Assembly: GCA_028279505.1 (NCBI GenBank)
Contig: JANQNP010000030.1
Location: forward strand, 1 to 34,456
DNA from: Dehalococcoidia bacterium
GTDB taxonomy: Bacteria; Chloroflexota; Dehalococcoidia; UBA2979
DNA: 34,456 bases
Direction of reading: 5' to 3'
Shown: in pieces, positions 1 through 8,005 of the stretch
Layout: each line of letters begins with the position of its first letter
How positions within the stretch are numbered: position 1 is the first letter of the stretch
The notes under the pieces: generated by a model
The model's input: the letters and a program-made list of their open reading frames with translations, nothing else
Told to the model about the DNA's origin: nothing
Database searches by the model: none
Program-made: the position numbers and the translations under genes

Positions 1-6
1 GAATGC

Positions 7-21
7 GGGGGCTTCGCCCCC
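7..21. repeat. GC hairpin at window edge (second repeat type)
   Basis: GGGGGC and GCCCCC arms are separated by TTC. The hairpin is preceded by GAATGC, as in the hairpin near 20763 that is preceded by GAATGT. It is probably the right part of a repeat cut by the window edge. The rest of the 200 bases before the first gene holds nothing I recognise. Confidence 0.45.
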
Positions 22-203
22 ACGCCCCCGGTTCCGGAGGGGAGTGATCGGTTTCTTCGCTGGCTTCGCGCCCGGCTCGTGGGGGCTGCGCCGCGCGGCG
101 GTCTCCGCCGTCGCTCTGTGAGGTGGCGTTTCGGTGCGGCTGACCCAGCGAGGATCGCTCAGTTCGGGTTGAATGTGGCTCCGAGGATGGCGAGGAGAGA
201 TCG

Positions 204-1169
204 ATGGATGTCCGAGAGCGTGTTGATCCGGCGTATCGGGAGCTGGTTGAGGCGGCGGCCGCGGCGGCGGTGGATCCGGAGGAGTGGTTCACGCGGGCGG
301 CGGAGATTCGGGCGGAGCGTGCGGAGTTGATGCCGCCTCCGCCTGTGGCGGCGGGGGTGGACTGCAGCGATCACGAGGCGCCGGGGCCCGAGGGGGCGCT
401 GCCGGTGACGGTGCGGGTGTACCGGAAGAGCGGCGCGACGGAGACGCAGCCGGCGGTGTACTGGATCCACGGCGGTGGGTACATCGCGGGGACGTACGAC
501 ATGTCGAACGACATGTGCTCGGACTGGGCAGCGGACCTGGGGGCGACGGTGTTCTCGCCGGACTACCGGCTGGCGCCGGAGCACGCGTACCCGGCCGGGG
601 TGGAGGACTGCTACGCGGGGCTGAAGTGGGTGGTCGACCATGCCGAGGAGCTGGGGGTGGACCCGGCGCGGGTCATCATCGGTGGCGGGAGCGCCGGCGG
701 TGGGCTGGCGGCGGCGTTGGCGTTGCTGGTGCGGGACCGCGGGGAGTTCAGCGTGACGCACCAGGTGCTGATCTACCCGATGGTGGACGACACGCGGACG
801 ACGGCGTCGAGCCAGTGGACGACGTGGGGCTGGTCGCCGGAAAGTAACCACGTGGGGTGGAAGGCCTACCTCGGGGAGCTGTTCGAGACGGACTCGATTC
901 CGGCGTACGCGGCGCCGACGCGGGCGACGGACCTGAGCGGGTTGCCGCCGGCGTACATCTCGGTGGGGACGCTGGACATCTTCCTGGATGAGGACCTGGA
1001 GTACGCGCGGCGGCTGATCGAGGCCGGCGTGCCGACGGAGCTGAAGGTGTACCCCGGGGGGCCGCACGGGTTCGATTCGCCTCGGATGAACCAGAACGCG
1101 GAGCTGGGGCAGCGGGCGGCTGCCGACCGCAAGGATTACGTCCGACGGGCGATTGCTTCCACCGCCTGA
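204..1169 (+). CDS. alpha/beta hydrolase, HSL-type esterase (family IV)
   Basis: This is a 321-aa hydrolase of the hormone-sensitive-lipase/acetyl-hydrolase family, expected to cleave carboxyl esters in the cytoplasm; no signal peptide is seen. The oxyanion-hole motif HGGG lies at 89-92. The nucleophile elbow GGGSAGG gives Ser163, and Asp258 (in GTLDIFLDED) and His288 (in GGPHGFD) complete the triad. The typical DYRLAPEH segment is at 120-127. Length is normal for the family. The ATG is chosen because AGGAGAG sits about 7 nt upstream. The next gene on the same strand starts 66 nt downstream. The natural substrate cannot be told from the sequence. Confidence 0.93.
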   Translation: MDVRERVDPAYRELVEAAAAAAVDPEEWFTRAAEIRAERAELMPPPPVAAGVDCSDHEAPGPEGALPVTVRVYRKSGATETQPAVYWIHGGGYIAGTYDMSNDMCSDWAADLGATVFSPDYRLAPEHAYPAGVEDCYAGLKWVVDHAEELGVDPARVIIGGGSAGGGLAAALALLVRDRGEFSVTHQVLIYPMVDDTRTTASSQWTTWGWSPESNHVGWKAYLGELFETDSIPAYAAPTRATDLSGLPPAYISVGTLDIFLDEDLEYARRLIEAGVPTELKVYPGGPHGFDSPRMNQNAELGQRAAADRKDYVRRAIASTA

Positions 1170-1235
1170 GCCGGCGGGTTGGGGCGCCCTCGGGAGTGGG
1201 GGTGCGTTCGGGGCGAGCGCCGCGGAGGTGCTGAC

Positions 1236-2243
1236 GTGAGCGCGGCGGGGACGCCGGGGGCGACTGGGTTCAGCGCGCGCGAGGTGGTGGGGCGCTGGTT
1301 TCCGGGGCTCGAGGTGCATGGGGTGCGTCCGCTCGAGGGTGGGTGGATGAACGATGTCTTCGGGCTGGAGTCGGCGGTGGGGCCGTTGGTGTTGCGGGTG
1401 CTGCAGCCGGAGACGACGGCGGAGATGACGGCGTGGAGTCACTCGCTCCTCGATCGGGTGGCGCCGCGGCTGCCGACGGTGCTGGCGCCGATCCGGACAC
1501 CGGAGGGCGCGAGCATGGTGGAGGTGGACGGGCGGCTGGCGACGCTGGAGCGGTTCGTCGACGGGCGGCTGGGGGACCGGAGCGGGCGGGACGTGGAGCC
1601 GGCGGGGCGGGCTCTGGGGGCGTTGCATCGGACGCTGCTGGAGGCTGGCGATCTCGCGGATGAGCTGGGGGCGCGGCCGGGGTACCCGAGCTGGACGGAG
1701 CTGGACTGGCGGGAGAACCGGTGGTGGAGCTGGGGCGGGGTCGACCGCGGGATGGTGGAGGCGCGGGTCGACCTGGGGGTGCTCGACCGGGCGATCGAGG
1801 AGGTGCCGGGGGAGCTGGCCTCGGTGGCGTCGAGCGCGGCGGGGCGGGCGCTGGTGACGATGCCGATCCACGCGGACTACCACGAGGAGAACCTGCTCGT
1901 CGGGGGCGACGGGGAGGTGGCGGCGATCATCGATTGGGACGAGTGCCGGGTGGACTGGCGCGCGTGGGATGTGGCGAACGGGCTGTGGTCGCTGTGCCGG
2001 AACGAGGGGAGCACGAACCTGATGGGGTGGCAGGCGCGGGCGTTCCTCGAGAGCTACGAGGCGGCCTCGGGGGTGGGGGTGCCGGCCGAGGAGCGGGCGG
2101 TGTTCGCGCTGTGCGTGCGGGCGACGCGGCTGTACGAGGCATTGTGGGGCCTCGGTGAGATGCAGCGCGGGCATGCGGGGTGGGATTACCTGCAGCAGAA
2201 CATCGCGGCGATCGCGGGGATTGGGGAGTTGGACCTCGGGTGA
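1236..2243 (+). CDS. phosphotransferase, APH/choline-kinase fold (first of a tandem pair)
   Basis: This 335-aa member of the aminoglycoside phosphotransferase/homoserine kinase-like fold uses ATP to phosphorylate a small molecule that I cannot name. The N-lobe has a GGWMNDVF loop near 35-42. The catalytic loop reads HADYHEEN (212-219), where the usual HGD is HAD. The metal-binding aspartate is in IDWDE (Asp233). The GTG at 1236 is preferred over a TTG 19 codons upstream because GGAGG lies 7-8 nt before it. The stop overlaps the start of the next gene, a close paralogue with the same PEG...VEV.GR..., WSW and CRVDWRAW blocks. The Ala for Gly in the catalytic loop is unusual, but Asp and Asn remain, so activity is plausible. 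Confidence 0.88.
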   Translation: MSAAGTPGATGFSAREVVGRWFPGLEVHGVRPLEGGWMNDVFGLESAVGPLVLRVLQPETTAEMTAWSHSLLDRVAPRLPTVLAPIRTPEGASMVEVDGRLATLERFVDGRLGDRSGRDVEPAGRALGALHRTLLEAGDLADELGARPGYPSWTELDWRENRWWSWGGVDRGMVEARVDLGVLDRAIEEVPGELASVASSAAGRALVTMPIHADYHEENLLVGGDGEVAAIIDWDECRVDWRAWDVANGLWSLCRNEGSTNLMGWQARAFLESYEAASGVGVPAEERAVFALCVRATRLYEALWGLGEMQRGHAGWDYLQQNIAAIAGIGELDLG

Positions 2244-3208
2244 TGGGCGGGAGTCGGACGGGCGTGGACCTCGAGGGTGTGATTCGGCACTGGTTTTCGG
2301 GGGCGGTGCCGGGTGCGATCGAGCGCCTCGAGGGGGGCGACGTCAACGATCTGTATCGGGTTGAGGTCAACGGGGACCGTTACGTGCTGCGGGTCGGCGA
2401 GCCGCTGACGACGGCGGCGATGGTGCGCTGGGAGCATCAGCTGGTGTCGCGGCTGACGCCGCTGGTGCCGGAGGTGTTGGCTCCGCTGCGGATGCCCGAG
2501 GGGGCGACGTTCGTTGAGGTGGAGGGGCGGATCGCCTCGATGGCGGCGTTCGTCGAGGGGCGGCGCGGGGACCGGCTGATCGCTTCCGATCGGGATGTGG
2601 CCGCGGAGGTGCTGGCGCGGCTGCACGCGGCGCTGAGCGCGGTTGAGGTCGGCGGCGACCGTGAGGGGTACCCACGGTGGGCGGAGATGGACTGGCGTGA
2701 GCAGCGGCAGTGGAGCTGGGCTCGCGCGGACCGCGCTTCGATCGCGGCGCACTGTGACCTCGATGGGTTCGAGCGCGCGCTGGAGGAGGTGCCGGCGGCG
2801 GTGCTGGGGCTGGAGGGGCTGCCGTCGATGGCGATCCACGGGGATTACCACGCGGACAATCTGCTGTTCGCCGGGGAGCGGGTGGTGGCGGTCCTCGATT
2901 GGGACTGGTGCCGCGTGGACTGGCGAGCGTGGGAGACGAGCAATTCGGTGTGGGCGTTCTGCCGCGACGAGACGCGGACGATGGTGGATCGGGATCTGGC
3001 GTCCCGGTTCCTCGATGGGTACACGCGCGCGGGCGGGGAGGTGCTGGCGGCGGAGCTGTCGGCGTTCGGTCTGCTGATGCGCGCGGCGCGATTGCGGGAG
3101 GCGCTGTACGTCCTCGGGGAGATGCAGCAGGGCGTGGGGACGGACTGGGAGTACTTCGAGATGTGTGTCGAGGCGATGGGGCGGCTCGCCGACTTCGAGA
3201 TAGGGTAG
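2243..3208 (+). CDS. phosphotransferase, APH/choline-kinase fold (second of a tandem pair)
   Basis: This 321-aa paralogue of the preceding gene clearly arose by tandem duplication. The catalytic loop is canonical: HGDYHADN (199-206), with Asp219 in LDWDW as the metal ligand. The start ATG overlaps the upstream stop as TGATG, implying translational coupling, and an in-frame extension 21 codons upstream would only read into the neighbour. Shared blocks with the first copy include MPEGATFVEVEGR and CRVDWRAW. The substrate is unknown. Antibiotic inactivation cannot be assumed, since this fold also serves metabolite kinases. Confidence 0.88.
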   Translation: MGGSRTGVDLEGVIRHWFSGAVPGAIERLEGGDVNDLYRVEVNGDRYVLRVGEPLTTAAMVRWEHQLVSRLTPLVPEVLAPLRMPEGATFVEVEGRIASMAAFVEGRRGDRLIASDRDVAAEVLARLHAALSAVEVGGDREGYPRWAEMDWREQRQWSWARADRASIAAHCDLDGFERALEEVPAAVLGLEGLPSMAIHGDYHADNLLFAGERVVAVLDWDWCRVDWRAWETSNSVWAFCRDETRTMVDRDLASRFLDGYTRAGGEVLAAELSAFGLLMRAARLREALYVLGEMQQGVGTDWEYFEMCVEAMGRLADFEIG

Positions 3209-3312
3209 CCGGTCGGGGCGACGGCACATCGGGGCGACGGACAGTCGCCTACGCTGAGTGTGTTGCGTCGCTGGGGCGGCGACGAGCGAGCGAGATCGAG
3301 GCGGGTGTAGCG

Positions 3313-3894
3313 ATGGCTGACGTGAAGCGGTGCGATTGGACCGGTGAGGACGACGAGCTGATGCTCGCCTACCACGATGAGGAGTGGGGGGTGCCGCTGC
3401 ACGGCGACGAGACGCTGTTCCAGCTGCTGACGCTGGAGGGGGCGCAGGCCGGTCTCTCCTGGCGGACGGTGTTGCACCGGCGTGAGGGGTACCGGCGAGT
3501 GTTCGAGGGGTTCGACCTCGAGAAGCTGGCGGAGTGGACGGATGAGGATCAAGCGCGGGCGTTGCAGGACGAGGGGATCATTCGGAACCGGGCGAAGGTG
3601 GCGTCGACTGTTGGGAATGCGCGGGCGGCGCTGGGGATGATCGCTGAGGAGGGGGAGGGGGCGTTTGACCGGTTTCTCTGGGGGTTCGTCGGTGGGGCGC
3701 CTCGGGTGAATGGGTTTACCTCGATGTCGGAGCTGCCGGCGGAGACGGATGAGTCGAAGGCGATGTCGAAGGCGTTGAAGAAGGTTGGGTTTCGGTTTGT
3801 GGGGCCGACGATTTGTTACGCGTTTATGCAGTCGTGCGGGATGGTGAATGATCACACCACGGACTGCTTCCGCTATTCGGAGGTGGGGGGCTAG
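3313..3894 (+). CDS. tag: DNA-3-methyladenine glycosylase I
   Basis: This 193-aa HhH-superfamily enzyme excises N3-methyladenine from alkylated DNA, the first step of base excision repair. The family zinc site is complete: Cys7 and His21 near the N terminus, His181 and Cys185 near the C terminus. The catalytic glutamate is Glu42 in LEGAQAGLSW, a family signature, and RCDW...YHDEEWG is also typical. The ATG at 3313 begins the conserved MADVKRCDW start; GAGGCGGG lies upstream. It sits 104 nt after the phosphotransferase pair and is probably transcribed separately. It is followed by repeat copy A. Confidence 0.96.
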   Translation: MADVKRCDWTGEDDELMLAYHDEEWGVPLHGDETLFQLLTLEGAQAGLSWRTVLHRREGYRRVFEGFDLEKLAEWTDEDQARALQDEGIIRNRAKVASTVGNARAALGMIAEEGEGAFDRFLWGFVGGAPRVNGFTSMSELPAETDESKAMSKALKKVGFRFVGPTICYAFMQSCGMVNDHTTDCFRYSEVGG

Positions 3895-3927
3895 GCGCTG
3901 GCGTTTGGTTTCGGCGTGGTCGCCGGG

Positions 3928-4264
3928 TCGTGCGCACGAAGGCCGAGGTGGGTGGGTGGCCTCGGTGCCGCGACTGGCCTCGGGAGGTTGAGCGCACGGG
4001 CTGCGAGGTGGGTGGCTGGTCTCGGCGTTGCGATTAGCCTCGAGGGGTGGATCGTCGTCGGGGGCACTCGCCCCCGACACCCCCGCCAGGGGACAGGGTG
4101 TCCCCTGGACCCCTCCAAGCGAGGATCGGCGGTGGCTTCGGCCAGATGGCATCGGGAGCGTGACCGGCGTCTCGATCTGGTGGCGTTTTCGGAGTGACGT
4201 GGGTCGCTGCCTGCGGCTCTGAGAGAAACTGCTCGCGGCAAACGGGCACCTGCGTCGGGGTTTG
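3928..4264 (+). repeat. Multi-hairpin intergenic repeat, copy A
   Basis: First copy of the dispersed element, filling the gap between tag and the hydratase. The lead block (GCGAGGTGGG...GCCTCG) is present twice in tandem (about 3928-3988 and 3989-4048). Next come hairpin 1 (CGGGGGC ACTC GCCCCCG), hairpin 2 at 4086-4108 (CCAGGGGACA, loop GGG, TGTCCCCTGG), CCCCTCCAAGCGAG, and a tail with GGAGTGACGTGGGTCGCTG and CGGCAAACGGG. The stem tip of hairpin 2 differs from other copies with both sides changed. No open frame is conserved among copies. Confidence 0.85.
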
Positions 4265-4311
4265 AGCGGAGTCGATCGAGGGCCGCAAAAGCGACGGATG
4301 GAGGGGTTGTG

Positions 4312-5109
4312 ATGGACGAGGCGGCGGTTGAGCAGGCGGGGCGGTATCAGGCTGGGCGGTGGTTGGCGGGGGAGCCGCTGGATTTGATGGCGCAGGGGTT
4401 TGCGCCTACTTCACTGGACGAGGCGTACGCGGTGCAGCGGGTGTATCTGGCGGAGTTGGCAGGGGCCCGCGGGGAGTTGGGTGGGCTGAAGATTGCCTAT
4501 ACGAGCGCGGTAATGCGGGAGTCGCGGGGGATCAGCGCGCCTTGTACTGGGGGGTTGTTCGCCTCGGAGGTTGTTGAGTCGCCGGTGGAGTTGAAGGCGG
4601 CCGACTACCAGGGGTTGGCGATCGAGTGTGAGGTTGGGGTTCGGCTGGGGGTGGAGGTTGGGCCGGGCGGGGCGCCGTGGTCGCGGGAGTCGATTGCGCC
4701 ACACGTCGCGAGCGTGATGACGGCGTTCGAGGTGGTGGATCAGCGGGCGTCGGGTGGGCCGGATGGGGTGGATCCGGCGATCGCAGGGGTGGTGACGAAC
4801 ATCTCGGCGGCGGGGGCGGTGGTCGGACCGGCGGTGCGGAACTGGGAGTCGATTGACCTCGCAGGGGCGCGGGGGACGATGACGATCAATGGCGACCTGG
4901 TTGGCGAGGGGCTCGGGTCGGATGTGATGGGGCATCCGATCGAGGCGCTGGTGTGGCTGGCGAACACGCTCGCGGAGCGTGGGGAGTCGATTCCGGCGGG
5001 GTCGCTGGTGATTACCGGGAGCATCATTCCGCCGAAGCCGCTGTCGGCCGGGGATGAGGCTGTGATCGCGGTCGAGGGGCTGGGCGAGGCGCGGCTGAGT
5101 GTGCGCTAG
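4312..5109 (+). CDS. 2-keto-4-pentenoate hydratase / FAA-hydrolase-like family
   Basis: This 265-aa protein resembles MhpD/DmpE-type hydratases and the related decarboxylases of meta-cleavage pathways, which act on 2-hydroxy-2,4-dienoates with a divalent metal. Seen are the early GLKIAYTS segment, AIECEVGVRLG (paired glutamates of the metal site near 100-110), AFEVVDQR and the C-terminal GSLVITGSIIPPKPLSAGDEA. An ATG and a preceding GTG (4309) both follow GGAGGGG; I chose the ATG. No ring-cleavage dioxygenase or aldolase gene lies nearby, so the physiological substrate is open. Its end overlaps the PurO-like gene by 11 nt, suggesting one mRNA. Confidence 0.88.
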   Translation: MDEAAVEQAGRYQAGRWLAGEPLDLMAQGFAPTSLDEAYAVQRVYLAELAGARGELGGLKIAYTSAVMRESRGISAPCTGGLFASEVVESPVELKAADYQGLAIECEVGVRLGVEVGPGGAPWSRESIAPHVASVMTAFEVVDQRASGGPDGVDPAIAGVVTNISAAGAVVGPAVRNWESIDLAGARGTMTINGDLVGEGLGSDVMGHPIEALVWLANTLAERGESIPAGSLVITGSIIPPKPLSAGDEAVIAVEGLGEARLSVR

Positions 5110-5854
5110 CGGGGACTGGACGCCGGTCGACTTCGCCGCCGAGGCCGAACGCAGCTTCGCGAGCCGGATCGCGAAGAACGCCTATCCAGGCCGCGGGCTG
5201 ATTGTTGGGCGCGCCAGCGACGGGGCCGCGTGGCTGCAGCTCTACTGGATCATGGGCCGTAGCTCGCATAGCCGAAACCGGCGTTTCGTCGCCGAGGGGA
5301 CGACGCTCCGGACGGAGCCGATTGACCCGACTGCGATCGAAGATCCGTCGCTGATCATCTACGAGGCGATGCTCGAGCGGCGCGGGCAGTACATCGTGAG
5401 CAACGGGGATCAGACACGAACGATCCACGATGCCCTCGAGGCTGGTCGAACGTTCGAGGGGGCGCTGGCGACGCGGGAGCGGGAGCCGGACGCGCCGAAC
5501 TACACGCCTCGGATCAGTGCACTCCTCGATGTTGGAGCGGCGGCGCCGGAGCTGTGGATGTCGATCCTGCGGGCGAACATTGCGGACCCGGAGTTGACCG
5601 ACCGGGCGACGTTCCAGGTGGCGGAGGTACCGGCGGGGTTCGGGCTGGGTCTGACCACCTACGAGGGAGATGGCGATCCGCTGCCGAGTTTCCGCGGGGA
5701 GCCGATGTGGTTGCCGCTGGAAGGCGAGCCGGCGGCGCTGCTCGAGCGGTACTGGGCCGCGCTCGATGCCGGGAACAAGGTGGCGCTTGCGGTGAAGCGG
5801 GTTCCCGACGGTGGCGGGGCGTCGGAGGTTCTTATTCGCAACCGAGAAGAGTGA
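5099..5854 (+). CDS. IMP cyclohydrolase-like protein (PurO family)
   Basis: This 251-aa protein resembles the archaeal-type IMP cyclohydrolase family (PurO, Pfam IMP_cyclohyd). The hallmark N-terminal run NAYPGRGLIVGR, then WIMGRSSHSRNRRFV, then later APNYTPRISAL, match the bacterial branch as I remember it. Archaeal PurO closes the ring of FAICAR to IMP; many bacterial homologues have no proven reaction. The GTG start overlaps the hydratase by 11 nt, and no better in-frame start exists before the conserved region. No other purine genes lie in the window, so a role in purine synthesis is an inference from the family only. Confidence 0.78.
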   Translation: MCASGDWTPVDFAAEAERSFASRIAKNAYPGRGLIVGRASDGAAWLQLYWIMGRSSHSRNRRFVAEGTTLRTEPIDPTAIEDPSLIIYEAMLERRGQYIVSNGDQTRTIHDALEAGRTFEGALATREREPDAPNYTPRISALLDVGAAAPELWMSILRANIADPELTDRATFQVAEVPAGFGLGLTTYEGDGDPLPSFRGEPMWLPLEGEPAALLERYWAALDAGNKVALAVKRVPDGGGASEVLIRNREE

Positions 5855-5907
5855 ATGGCCGGCCGCGAGGCGGGCGAGGAGCTCCGTGTGCGCTGACCTC
5901 GGGACCG

Positions 5908-6246
5908 AGCGCGCGGACTGCGAGGTGGGCGGCTTGCCTCGGTGCTGCGATCGGCCTCGGGGTGACGAGTCGCCGTTGGGGGCACGGACAGGGTGAGGGC
6001 CTCGCTACGCTCGTGGCCCCCGACACCCCCGCACGGGGCTTCGCCCTCGGGGGCTCCGACTCCAGGATCGCGCTCCGCGCGAGGGTGTCCCCAAGACCCC
6101 TCCAAGCGAGATCCGAGTCGCCTTCGGCGCCGGTGTCTGGCGCGTGACCGGCATCCCGATCTGGTGGCGTCTTCGGAGTGACGTGGGTCGTTGCCCGCGG
6201 CTCTGAGGGTCTGCCTGCGGCAAACGGGGACCGACCCGGGGGTTCG
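5908..6246 (+). repeat. Multi-hairpin intergenic repeat, copy B (long subtype)
   Basis: This copy fills the gap between the plus-strand PurO-like gene and the minus-strand hydrolase. Hairpin 1 carries an expanded loop of about 30 nt while keeping its GGGGGC/GCCCCC stem. The left arm of hairpin 2 is replaced by about 48 nt (CGGGGCTTCGCCCTCGGGGG onward, with a GCGC TCC GCGC mini-stem); the right arm GGTGTCCCC is kept. The tail with GGAGTGACGTGGGTCG and GCGGCAAACGGG is intact. Confidence 0.82.
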
Positions 6247-6315
6247 TTGGGCACCCCACGCAGACTGCTAGCGGGGCGGCGTCGACGCGTGACGACGTGC
6301 TGGGCGGTGCTCGCG

Positions 6316-7272
6316 CTAGGCGGTGCTCGGCGCCGGGATGTGGTCGCGGAGGAAGGCGTGCATGCGGGCGCGGGCGGTGCGGGCGAGCTGCGTGGGGGCG
6401 ATGTCGAAGCCGTGGTTGCCGCCGGGGTAGATCTCGATCTCGGCGGGGCTGCCGCCGGCGATCCAGCGGACGTACATGAAGAGGGTGTCGTCGAGCAGGG
6501 CGTCGAGGGTGCCGATGGTGAAGAGCGCCGGGGGCAGGTTCGAGAGGTCCTGGTAGACGGGCATCTTGCGGGCCATTGCGTCGAGGTCGCTGTCCGGGAA
6601 GACCTGTTCCGAGGTCCAGGCGACGGTTTCTCGGCTGAAGACTGGGTTGCCGGAGGCGGCGAGTTTGCTGGGCGTCCAGCCCCCGCCGAAGCCGCCGTAG
6701 ACGAGGTTGGCGGCCTTGAAGCCGGTGTAGCCGTGGTTGTCGCGCATGCGCAGCAGGGCCGTGCAGGCGAGGTTGCCGCCGGCGGATTCGCCGCCGACGA
6801 AGAGGTTCGTGGTGCCGAACTCGGCCTCGGCGTTGTTGACGAGCCAGTGGGCGGCTGACTCGGCGTCGTTCCAGGCGGCGGGGTAGGGGTGCTCGGGGGC
6901 GAGGCGGTAGTCGGGGCTGACGACGGCGAGGCCGGTGGCGTCGGCGAGGGCGCGGTTGAGGAAGTCGTGGTGGCGGGCGCGGGTGACGGTCCAGCTGCTC
7001 CCGTGGAAGTGGAGATAGACGCCGAGCGGCTCGGCCGGCGGCTGGTAGATGCGTACGGTGAGCGGGCCGTCGATGCCGGGGATCTCGCGGTCCTCGGCGG
7101 TGGGATCGGAGGGGAAGGCGGCGAGGCTCTGTTCGACCTGGCGGCGGGCCTCCTCGAGGGGGATCTCGTGGATGGCGGGGGTGGTGCGGGCGAGCTCGGC
7201 GAGCTGCTCGTTGTAGGCGGCGGTCTCGGGGTCGATGGCTTCGGGGCGGAAGAGGGCGGGGTCGAGTGGCAC
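6316..7272 (-). CDS. alpha/beta hydrolase, HSL-like esterase with HGSS oxyanion motif
   Basis: This 318-aa cytoplasmic esterase is related to the first gene of the window. DYRLAPEHPYP, the elbow GGESAGGN (Ser163), Asp257 (GTLDALLDD) and His287 (GGNHGFD) form a complete triad. The oxyanion-hole HGGG of the family reads HGSS (90-93), so the second and third glycines are serines. A GTG at 7272 is taken as the start because AGAGGA lies 6 nt upstream and the conserved region begins just after; a much longer in-frame reading upstream has no family similarity. It lies downstream of the SRPBCC pseudogene on the same strand with a 131-nt gap. Confidence 0.87.
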   Translation of the reverse strand: MPLDPALFRPEAIDPETAAYNEQLAELARTTPAIHEIPLEEARRQVEQSLAAFPSDPTAEDREIPGIDGPLTVRIYQPPAEPLGVYLHFHGSSWTVTRARHHDFLNRALADATGLAVVSPDYRLAPEHPYPAAWNDAESAAHWLVNNAEAEFGTTNLFVGGESAGGNLACTALLRMRDNHGYTGFKAANLVYGGFGGGWTPSKLAASGNPVFSRETVAWTSEQVFPDSDLDAMARKMPVYQDLSNLPPALFTIGTLDALLDDTLFMYVRWIAGGSPAEIEIYPGGNHGFDIAPTQLARTARARMHAFLRDHIPAPSTA

Positions 7273-7403
7273 GGCTGGTCCTCTCGGCGCGAGGGGTGGT
7301 CGCGCGGACGCTAGCAGCGTCGGCGCGGGCGCGTCGATGGCAGGGAGCCGAGGCGCCTCGAGGGGAGCCTCGCTCGCCGGGACGGGGCCGGGTCGGGTGG
7401 CGG

Positions 7404-7904
7404 CTAGTTCGTGGCGACGCCTGCGAGGACGTCGTCGATCTGGCCAAGGGCAGCGATCATCCCCGCTTCGTGGCCCATCTCGAGGATCTGGTTCATCGCG
7501 GCAAGCGTCGGGAAGGTCGTGAGGATCGCCATCACGGTCTTGTCGCGCGGATGGGCGGTGAGTTCGACCTCTATGAGCATGGTCGGCAGGCCGTCGTCGA
7601 CGGCGCCGTCCCCGTGCGCGAAGCCGTCTTCGAAGCTGAGGTGGTGCGGCGGGTCGACGGCGATGATCTGCCACCAACCGTGATGTTGGTCGCCCTCAGC
7701 GCCGGTCATGTAGTAGGTGACGCGGGCGCCCTAGGTGAGGTCGTGGTCGACGACCGTCGCGGGGTACTCCGGGGGACCCCACCACCGCTCGAGCTGACGG
7801 GGGTCGGCCCAGATCTGCCACACGCGGTCGACGGGGGCGTCGAACTCGCAGGTGATGCGCAAGATGAGGTCTTCGGGGCTCTTCTCGACGTTCGTGACTG
7901 GCAT
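7404..7904 (-). pseudogene. SRPBCC/AHSA1-domain protein interrupted by an amber codon
   Basis: From the ATG at 7904 (with AAAGGGG upstream) the frame reads MPVTNVEKSPEDLI, then a stop TAG at 7733-7731 (codon 58), then continues without frameshift to the natural stop. The downstream neighbour in transcription order is preceded by an intact paralogue (8006-8506) of exactly the same length (167 codons including stop). There the same codon is GAG (Glu) in LTEGARVTYYM. A single G-to-T change explains the break. No compensating start is obvious except the Met at 7709, which would give a 101-aa C-terminal half. Sequencing error or recent loss are both possible. Confidence 0.85.
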
Positions 7905-8005
7905 CTCGGCGCCCCTTTATCGCAGCGATCCTCGATCCGAGACCCGGCGAGCGTGCTTCCTCGAGCGGAGCGCGCTCGCCGGGGACAGGCCGGGTCGGGT
8001 GACGG

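Noticed and set aside
159..2174. A 671-codon open frame antisense to the first two genes, and similar long antisense frames elsewhere
   Set aside because: High GC removes stop codons in antisense frames. The translation is Arg/Pro/His-rich with no family features, while the plus-strand genes have complete motifs and ribosome-binding sites.
4034..4288. Minus-strand reading frames across the repeat copies giving similar peptides (SLGGVLGTPCPQ type)
   Set aside because: Copies are read in different frames with insertions, deletions and stops. Changes in the stems preserve base pairing, not amino acids.
7273..7677. N-terminal extension of the hydrolase at 6316-7272
   Set aside because: It would read antisense-like low-complexity Arg/Pro sequence through the SRPBCC remnant. 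The GTG at 7272 has a ribosome-binding site and fits the family length.
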